DNA of 64,000 nt from Ananas comosus (lineage: Eukaryota > Streptophyta > Magnoliopsida > Poales > Bromeliaceae): NCBI RefSeq assembly GCF_001540865.1, contig NC_033623.1:9903591-9967590 (forward strand), given 5' to 3'. A program made the position numbers and the translations under genes. This document shows, piece after piece, positions 57,169 through 64,000 of this stretch. Below the pieces are notes generated by a model that was not told where the DNA came from, ran no database searches, and saw only the letters and a program-made list of their open reading frames with translations. How positions within the stretch are numbered: the first letter of the stretch is position 1; each line of letters opens with the position of its first letter.

Positions 57169-60100
57169 TTGTGTGTGTGTGGAGTTTTCCCTTTTTATTC
57201 TCTTTGCGGTCAACCATAGAGCAACAATAGTCAACTTAGATGCATGCAAATTAAGAATGGCTGCGTTAAGCCAAGTGCTTTCTTCATGGATTTAAACTTT
57301 GCCAAGTGTAGTTTGGATTTTTTTACAACTATGTTCCTTTTGACACCTGAAAGTTTTTTTGGCACCTAAAAGTTGTTCGGCTACATGTCATGCTTGGAAT
57401 TTTTTTTTACCTCTTTTGATAATTAAAAGAAGTAATAAAAGGTCAGCTATTACACACCTATGTATAGAACTTCTACACACCTATGAAACGATCTTTCATC
57501 TGGCCTTTTTTTTAAGGTCCTTGGCCCTGCTCGAGGCCTATCTATCTCAACTTTGTAGCTCAGTTCATTTTGCTTAATGAATGAAGCGGGTAGCGTGCTG
57601 CCTTTATCTAAAACCAAAAGAACAAACTTTTGCCCTTTTTTACCACTATCTCTGATAGTTCTTTTTTTCCCCCCTCCAAGTTTATCTATAAAATTTATGT
57701 TACTGTTCCTTAGAAGATTTTTTTTCTTCTCCTTAATTTTTCGTACAACTTGATAAAATTTAGAAAATGAAGGATTGAAAAATATTAAATATTATCTTCT
57801 AAGGAAAGATAAATTGTGCATTGAATTATGTTTGTTTCACATCAAACGACAAGAAAAAGTTATGCTAGTGTCAATTTTACTATTATTAAATTGGTAGGGT
57901 TTGGAATTGTTTGGCGCGCCATCCACATGATAAGCATCTCAATGGTGAGCAGACCTTTTAAATAAGACAATATTCAAAGTACGATGTGAGCTGCATTGGC
58001 TTTAAGCCCTTAATTGTCCAGTTGCTTCATTATTTTTTTAATAGTTTTGTGTTCTTTTTTCAGTCCCTATTGTACAATTAATCGTAATAGCTCTTTATTA
58101 TTTTCGTTTTCTAGTCATTTGCTATAGTGTGCTATCTTGATGGCGACTGGGGGTTTAGGGAGAACATTTTACTGAATAAGGAACATTTTAGCTCTATGTT
58201 GTTGATTCTTCATAGATTTTAGTATATAATTTTTCTTTATATGTTATTGTTGGGCTGATTTTTTTTTCTTTGATGTCGGTGTTGGGCCGGTTTGAGTTGC
58301 ATTTGGAATTAAACATACTTTCCAAGTGATGATTAATGTTCGAAATTATGGAGCGACAATCTTTTTTCAAGGTTACTAAAATCTTTATATAGAGGATTTG
58401 GAGCATTAATTACCATCCGCAAGTTCTATCAAAAATTCAAACAATCAACATATGAATTGTTAATACTGTGTTAATAAGTTTTGTTTCGTCATTTCTTAGA
58501 ATTCTATTCTTTTTCTCTCTTTTGTGCTACTAAACAGTTTTTCACTTAAATCCAGTAGTTCAAACATTTCTACCTCTACTTCACATACCTCCTAAATTAA
58601 AAAAAAAAAAAAAAATCAGAAATCCAATCAAGAAAAAGATTACGAACCAGGTAAGTAAGTTTCATTTTATCACAATTTCATTAATTCCTGACAAGATAGC
58701 AATTTTTATTTTGTTTGCTAGATTCAACGAATTGACCTACAACACTTAAAATAATGAGAAGCAAAATACATAAAAAGAGGTGATGTATCTTATGGACAAA
58801 ATGGCATAAAAAATAAGCGTATTACCAAGAATTGCCCGTGCCGCCCAGTGCCAAGGCAGTGTGGCACATGGACCGTACCAACAAAATGGGTTTTTACATT
58901 TTCTGGGATCTTTTTGAGTTTTTTAATTTGAGATAAGCTTTAGGACAAGTGTTTTCATACTTAAAAATTATGTAGATCTTGCAAATATACTAACATTTGA
59001 TGCAAACCGAGAGGTTGCCAAAATTGAATTTTCAAGTTTGCTTTTGTTTAAAGGTAAAACTAGGTTCAATTTATCAATTCCGATGAACTTTAAGCAAGGA
59101 AGCAAAAATTTCAGCAAGACAAAAATTAAAATCGAATTGAAGTAATACTAAGATGATGATAAACCTTCAATATATGAGATAATAACAACCAACTGAAAAT
59201 ACATATAATAGTTCCAAAAGGTAAATTCGGCTTTATCGGACTTAAAGCTTTAAGTTTGGTTGTTTGGCAAATATGGTTGGTAATGGTGGAAGGCTAGATT
59301 GAAAGGGAATAATAGAATATCAGGAGATGAGAGATACAAAAAATGCACCGTTCACACGATTGCGGGGGATCCACGATCGACGAGGAGGGCAGTACACCAC
59401 GGGTAGAACTTGCAATGGGGAAAAAGAAGATGAGATAGTAACTTGGAAGAAAATGAGGGGTAGAAGTAGAAGCTGATCTTGTCACAAGGAATAAGCGACA
59501 ACGATCAAGTCCAGGAAGAAGACGATCTCGGCGCAAGGAAGAAGCATCAATGATCTCACAGGGAAGTAGAACACCAAGGATAAAGAGTAAGAATAGAATT
59601 TTCTATCATCCAAATTATATCTCCCTTAAGGCTTCAAGAACCATGTATTAATAGTGTTCAGAGCCCTCTGATAATAAATTATTGTCTTTTCATTTTCAAC
59701 ACAACACGGTCACCCAAGAGTCATGCATAGAAAATGAAGCAATTTTGGGAATTTCAAAGGTCTTTTTTTTTGGGGAATTACAAAGGTCCTTTTTGGGATT
59801 GTTTCTTTGTTTATTGGAGAAAAGGGTTTGAGTTAACCAAATCAACTAAACTAAATGATTTAAGTCCGAATCAAACATGAACCTACAAAATAAAAGAAAA
59901 TTGCATTAAAAAATAAAACGAGATTTATTTGCTGCATCACATTTGGAGCTTAGTAGGTTCCATTGCATTATAAGACCAACATTTAGTGAAGAAAAATACA
60001 AATAAAAACATTTTGTCCAATTTCTTTTATCATTTTAGATCTAGTGATGTTATCCATGGTAGTATTACGCTACAAATTTTTATCCAATTATAACTTTGGT

Positions 60101-61613
60101 TTGATTTCATGCATATACTTTCATAATATATATTAAGTGATTTTTATTTAGTTAGATAATTATGACTCTATTCTACTAAATTGTGTAAGACATAATACAT
60201 AAGCTATTAGTAAGATAATTATAACTCTATTTGTACTAAATTGTGTGAGATATAATGCATAAACTATTTTTATAGCCTCTACAGATATTAAAACACTCTA
60301 AAATCTATTTGTTCATAAAATCTAATAAAAAAACATTGTGGTACGGAAGACTTGCTGATATTGAAACTCCCCGCGCCACTGAGTCATGCCGTGCCGTGCC
60401 GCACCACTGGCAGTATGGCAGAGCAGTACAGGCTGTGCCAGTGTCACAGTAATTGATTTAGAAAATACTTATATTTTGGAATCAGCTGTCTATATATGTG
60501 CTGAATGGTTGTATAAAGTTGATACTTCTATTTGACTCTGTTAAGTAACTTTATATGCTATGTAATATTATATATACTTCATAAATACAATTAAGAACTT
60601 ACAAATTGTACCTGCTGTAAAGCCAGGTACATTGCTAGTTACTCATCTAATCCACCACACCTCAATCTCTGGATTTTTCTACGATAGCCAATGCATCTTC
60701 ACACGTCCAATCAATAATGATTAAATCATTTTGCCAGTTTTGAAGGATTAATCAGGAAATTTCATTTTGGCACAATAAAATCAATATCATACTACTACGT
60801 CAAGTTATCTTTTGAAGAATTCTAATTAGAAAGATCATGCTTATTACCTAAGAAAATGACAGATGTTCAATTGATAAAACAAAGTAATCCACCAAATCAC
60901 ATACCTTCCTCAGCGCGATCCAATAATTGTGGATCCTCCAAAGGTTCTTCTTCGTCTTCTTCTTCCTCCCCATCTGGCGCTATCTCTTCTTCAAACTCCG
61001 ACGGATCCTCATCCCCTTCATCTTCTTGCTCCCCATCCTGCACAGCCTCTTCCTCAACCTCCACCGGATCCTCCTCATCTTCTTTTTGCTCTCCAACCGG
61101 CCCCGCCTCCTCCTCCACCATTGATGGATCCTCTTCTTCTTCCTCCGCCACCAATTCATTCTCGGCCTGCGCCGCAACCTTGTCTCTTCCAGAAGCTTCC
61201 TCCACCACCGGTTCTTCCAGAGCCTGCGCAGAAGCCTCTTCTTCTTGCTCAATTTCCCCCACCACCGCAATCCCTTCATCTCTTCCAGAAGCTTCCTCCA
61301 TCACAGAATCTTCCAGAGCCTGCGTCGGAGCCTCTTCTTCTTGCCCAATTACCCCGACAACTGTAAACCCTTCACCGGCCTCCGAAACCAGAGGCTTCAC
61401 CTCTTCTACAGAAGCCATTAATGGCGGGACCTCTACCTCCACCGACGCTTCCTCCGCCGTTTCCTCCACCGACGCTTGCACCGCACCACCGCCATTGGTG
61501 ACCTCTTCTTCTGCTTCTGGAGACGGCGAGGGCTTCGACGCGGTCTTCGGCCTTGCCGACGCTCGCGTTCGCCTCTTGGCCACGGCCGTCTTCTTCGCTG
61601 AGCGTGGGGGCAT
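48790..61613 (-). CDS. Nucleolin/hnRNP-Q-like RNA-binding protein, three RRMs, 11 exons, 809 aa
   Basis: Exons (minus strand): 61613-60905, 53095-52695, 52600-52511, 52392-52153, 52018-51797, 51464-51134, 50794-50610, 50219-50155, 50032-49983, 49529-49474, 48870-48790. The frame is kept throughout. The start [19 protein letters not shown] was chosen because upstream codons lack family character. Residues 1-300 are strongly acidic (long Glu/Asp runs) with an internal 32-residue repeat. RRM1 (about 306-375) has IFIGGL and [11 protein letters not shown]2 (384-465) has LYLGNI and [11 protein letters not shown]3 (483-550) has VYIENV and FAFVEF. Then a basic Lys/Arg-rich region (560-670) with KKSRGN, and a Gly/Tyr/Pro tail with three HPTV repeats, ending YLPRRAYY. 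Acidic region, three RRMs and a basic tail match plant nucleolin/hnRNP-Q-like proteins of the At2g44710 kind, nuclear RNA binders. Intron 1 is 7.8 kb. Intron 3 seems to begin with GC (CAG|GCATGG). Confidence 0.93.
50343..50385. repeat. GTGTGTATGTGG-type short tandem repeat
   Basis: A run of GTGTGTATGTGGGTGTGT units inside intron 7 of the RRM gene. Confidence 0.85.
50700..50740 (-). repeat. Coding 12-bp repeat (HPTV)3 in RRM-gene exon 7
   Basis: The plus-strand word GGATGTACAGTT occurs three times in tandem and encodes [12 protein letters not shown] on the minus strand. Identical codons suggest recent slippage, so length may vary between individuals. Confidence 0.9.
54549..55182. mobile_element. 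MITE in the long RRM intron, 634 bp
   Basis: Left end GAGCCTGTTTCCCTAGGTGA and inversely read right end GGGCTTGTTTGTTTCACCGA share an imperfect inverted repeat. Internal GAAGTTGC / CGGTGAAG words are AT-flanked and non-coding. Confidence 0.55.
57127..57166. repeat. (CT)n microsatellite
   Basis: About 20 CT units followed by GTGTGTGTGT at 57171-57180, within the long RRM intron. Confidence 0.95.
57556..57612 (+). mobile_element. 3' relic of the SINE family
   Basis: AATGAATGAAGCGGGTAGCG and TGCTGCCTTTATCT match the 3' module of the SINEs at 3750, 21055 and 26892. The Pol III boxes upstream are not recognisable. Confidence 0.65.
61184..61370 (-). repeat. Coding tandem duplication in RRM-gene exon 1
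   Basis: Two ~96-bp units, both containing TCTTCCAGAAGCTTCCTCCA and TCTTCCAGAGCCTGCG, encode the repeated pattern QALE(D/E)xVxEEASGRD. They lie in the acidic N-terminal region. Confidence 0.85.
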
Positions 61614-61726
61614 TTTTCGGTCGCTAGGGTTTCGGATTTGGGCGAGAGATGGGGAGATGACGGAACGAAGAAGATGCCGAAAGGGATTAAAGACTAAAGA
61701 GTCCGGGAAGTCGAAATATAATGGAT

Positions 61727-61748
61727 GCACCGGGTGCTGTGCACCGCA
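61727..61748. promoter_or_regulatory. Recurrent GCACCGGGTG motif upstream of the RRM gene
   Basis: GCACCGGGTG followed directly by CTGTGCACCGCA, 114 bp upstream of the RRM start codon. It matches the motif pair at 29181-29211. Confidence 0.4.
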
Positions 61749-62013
61749 ATTTATGTTGAAAAAAATTTCGTTTTACTCTTCAAATTTTAAAGTTTTACCT
61801 TTTAGATCCTAAATTTTGCAAGTACTTTATTAGGGTAAAATGGTAAATTGAAAAACTCTACTTGGTGTCACCTGAAAAGGGAGTGTAGATCTTATACTCT
61901 CCTATTCTTGGGTTTATAAAATTTTAAATAGTTTTTATTAAAAAAAAAAATGTGACAAGTAGGGAATTGATAGTTCTTGGACGATAAGAGTGTAAAATGT
62001 ACATTTTAATATG
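61749..62013. other. Upstream region of the RRM gene
   Basis: AT-rich sequence with no assigned TATA box. It ends at the MITE at 62014. Confidence 0.4.
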
Positions 62014-62383
62014 GATAAATTACACTTTTGATCCTCAAACTATGAGGGATGTGATATCTTAGTCGTCAAAATTTAATTTATTGTAATTTTTAACTTAAAC
62101 TTCGTAAATTGTTATAGTCGATTTTTACAATCTACTTTAATTGGCTTGTATTGACATTATTGATATAGAAGTAATCTAGCATTTTAATTATTATTGCATC
62201 AGCAATCATAATACTTTCACATTATTTTTCCATTAATAATCTCTTAACATTTAGCCAAGTAAATTAGGTTTAAAATTAGATTATAATAATTCAAAAAATT
62301 TGAGCTAGAAATTATAACAAATTAGAATTTGATGACCAAAGTGTCATGTCCCTCATAGTTTGAGGACCAAAAGTGTATTTATC
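62014..62383. mobile_element. Foldback MITE, 370 bp
   Basis: Left GATAAATTACACTTTTGATC and CTCAAACTATGAGGG match, inverted, right GATAAATACACTTTTGGTCC and CTCAAACTATGAGGG. The inverted ends extend for about 60 bp. Related to the outer element at 42417-43237 and to 46082-46345. It lies about 400 bp upstream of the RRM start codon. Confidence 0.85.
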
Positions 62384-62892
62384 TTTTATTTTATTTCTTA
62401 GCGCTCTTTACTAGTGGGAAAAAAATTGAAGTCTTGTATTTAAATTCTTGCATCATTTATTTATCAATTCTTAATCTTTTATTCCGTATTTAAATCTTAT
62501 CAATGCCTTAGGTTTCAACTTTTTATACTTGAAAATTAAATTTGTAGATTAAAAATATGAGATTAATAAAAAAACTTATGAATTTATAGTTTGTAATTAT
62601 AGGAATGTACCAGATGAATGAAAACATTTATTTCCTTATGATAGAGATCAATATAAAAGACATAAGAGTTTAAAGAGTTGGATGTTAAATTTAAAAGTTT
62701 GATGACTAAATTGGAACTAAACTAATATTTGAGAACCGACAGTACAATCTATCTATATAAAACGTTGAAAGGCAGAAAAATTTAAGATAGCATTTTCTAC
62801 TTATCTCACTCTATAACCTCTTATTTTCCTCTCCTTATCCCAACACGATAGTTTTCTATCCTGTAATTTTGCAATATCTCCTTATTCCAACC
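62384..62892. other. Intergenic, AT-rich
   Basis: No gene recognised. Confidence 0.5.
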
Positions 62893-63463
62893 TAGACCTG
62901 GCAAACGGGCGGGTTGGGTAACCCGCGGGCAGGTCATTGTACCCGGGGGTTACTTGGGTATGGGTGAAATTTACCCGCAAATTTTCGGGTAGCCAACATC
63001 ATTACCCATACTCGCCCGCGGGTGGGTGGATGGGTATACAGGTTATCCGCAATTTTTTTCTTTTTTTTCTCTTATATTTTCTAAATGTAAAATACATATA
63101 GATAAGTTTTAAAAATATAACATAACTTATTATTTAAAATATCATAACATATAATAAAAATATTTAAAGTCTTAGAGTTTAAAAATTTCGTAATATAAAA
63201 GACGTGATAAGAAATTAGAGTTATAATTTTTAGAATGGGTAAATAAAAATATATATTTTAATTAAGAAAATATATTTTGTAATTAAAAAATATATGTGCG
63301 GGTACCCGTGGATACCCGCGGGTTACCCAAAATGCCTACAGCTTAATGGGTATCCACCCGTTTTACCCGTAATTTTTTGGGTTGGAAAAGCTGGTACCCA
63401 TACCCGCAAATTTGCGGGTAACCCGCGGGCATCCGCGGGTATGGGTCGAGATTGCCAGGTCTA
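62893..63463. mobile_element. hAT-type non-autonomous element, 571 bp
   Basis: Perfect 12-bp terminal inverted repeats, TAGACCTGGCAA (62893-62904) and TTGCCAGGTCTA (63452-63463). They are flanked by a perfect 8-bp duplication, TTCCAACC (62885-62892 and 63464-63471), the hAT hallmark. Subterminal GGGTTACCCGCGGGT-like motifs are repeated in both orientations. There is no transposase. An 89-codon frame over the right end is a by-product of the GC-rich motifs. Confidence 0.95.
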
Positions 63464-63471
63464 TTCCAACC

Positions 63472-64000
63472 TCCTTCCCTATCCACTTTCACACACAATT
63501 ATCTATAAACTCTTACAAAAGCCTGTTTTCTTTTGTCCATGTAGCGATATTAGCTTAACTTAATTTTTTTTTGCGGCCTACCTGCTATCTTAAACTATTC
63601 TACTTAATTATTGATTAGTGGGGCTCACCAGACAATTTTTTTTTCTTATTCTTCTTCCCATTTAATTTCTTCAACCGCTTCTAATTAATTGGTTCGAGTA
63701 GCGACTTCGTCTTCCAACCGATGTCGCTATTTATGAAAATATATTCGCCTTTTCTTCCATCTAACAACTCTTTCTTTCACTACAAGCAGTCCTAGAGGCG
63801 GTCGTATAACGGCAGTTACTACAACTGTGACGTATCGAATCCCCCATGATTGGTACCGAGCTTCCGTCAAATTGATCGAAGCGCGGAGTCGGACGAGTTT
63901 GAATGGTTCGAAGTAATTCCAAGAGCTTTGGAATTGTTTGTGAAGGGTCTATGGACATGGAAGAGCAAGCTAGGAAGTTGCAGCTTGAAAACTGCAATTT
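63472..64000. other. Window edge, possible open frame, no identification
   Basis: 63472-63760 shows nothing. Near the end the plus strand stays open from about 63904 to the edge (MVRSNSKSFGIV, then EEQARKLQLEN), and the minus strand is open from 63997 to 63761. Neither resembles a family I know. A gene may continue beyond the window. Confidence 0.3.

Larger units (their letters stand above)
53096..60904 (-). other. 7.8-kb first intron of the RRM gene
   Basis: Bounded by donor GAAG|GTATGTG (60904) and acceptor TTATTCAG (53096). No other gene was recognised inside. It contains the MITE at 54549, a 30-bp direct duplication ATTTCTCTATCATTGCTTGG near 55845-55890, a GC-rich C/T-rich stretch at 56520-57060 open in several frames, a (CT)n tract and a SINE relic. 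Two direct CGTGCCGC...GGCAGT segments occur (58845-58890 and 60388-60430). Short frames inside have no family motifs. Confidence 0.8.

Noticed and set aside
60856..61812. 318-codon plus-strand open frame rich in serine
   Set aside because: It is the antisense of the acidic exon 1 of the RRM gene. The Ser/Pro runs come from reverse-complemented Glu/Asp codons.
1..64000. CRISPR arrays, bacterial operons or phage defence systems
   Set aside because: The tandem arrays seen (35-bp, 88-bp, ~100-bp) have no unique spacers and the window is plant nuclear DNA.

Overview
This is nuclear DNA of a flowering plant. The evidence is spliced plant genes with GT-AG introns, an intron-less tRNA-Leu, and a dense load of plant transposons (Tourist-like and hAT-like MITEs, a Helitron, tRNA-derived SINEs, a LINE relic, Ty1/copia and Ty3/gypsy elements). 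Very GC-rich first exons next to AT-rich introns suggest a monocot. I cannot fix the species from sequence alone.

Four protein genes can be rebuilt exon by exon, with reading phase preserved at every junction. (1) Enolase, + strand, 11695-18719, 17 exons, 445 aa. (2) A DUF1499-family protein, - strand, 28538-25913, 6 exons, 170 aa. (3) An At4g22758-like (DUF7054-type) protein, - strand, 43790-41287, 2 exons, 253 aa. (4) A three-RRM nucleolin/hnRNP-Q-like RNA-binding protein, - strand, 61613-48790, 11 exons, 809 aa, with a 7.8-kb first intron. Three of these genes each carry one probable GC-AG intron. A tRNA-Leu(AAG) gene lies at 2605-2685.

Layout. 1-11500 is repeat-rich: a 1.76-kb solo LTR with a perfect target duplication, the tRNA, a frameshifted fragment of a 3-ketoacyl-CoA reductase, a SINE, and a cluster of TAA-flanked MITEs, one of which holds a 35-bp minisatellite. 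11500-18900 is enolase; its first intron is built of repeats that each carry a copy of the exon-2 splice acceptor. 18900-25800 holds a SINE, a Helitron with a decayed RepHel fragment, and MITEs. 25900-29200 is the DUF1499 gene, preceded by an SPL7-like N-terminal fragment whose reading frame ends 12 nt before the DUF1499 start. 29200-40000 is a transposon nest: a LINE relic, MITEs, and a 5'-truncated copia element split by a complete but dead chromodomain gypsy element. 40900-43800 is the DUF7054 gene with nested foldback elements in its intron. 44000-48100 is foldback repeats. 48100-61700 is the RRM gene. 61750-64000 holds two more MITEs, one a textbook hAT-type copy with an 8-bp target duplication.

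The four genes show no sign of a shared pathway: glycolysis, a probable plastid protein, an uncharacterised protein and RNA binding. What links them is transposon traffic into introns and promoters. A short GCACC(A/G)GGTG motif recurs upstream of three of the transcription units.
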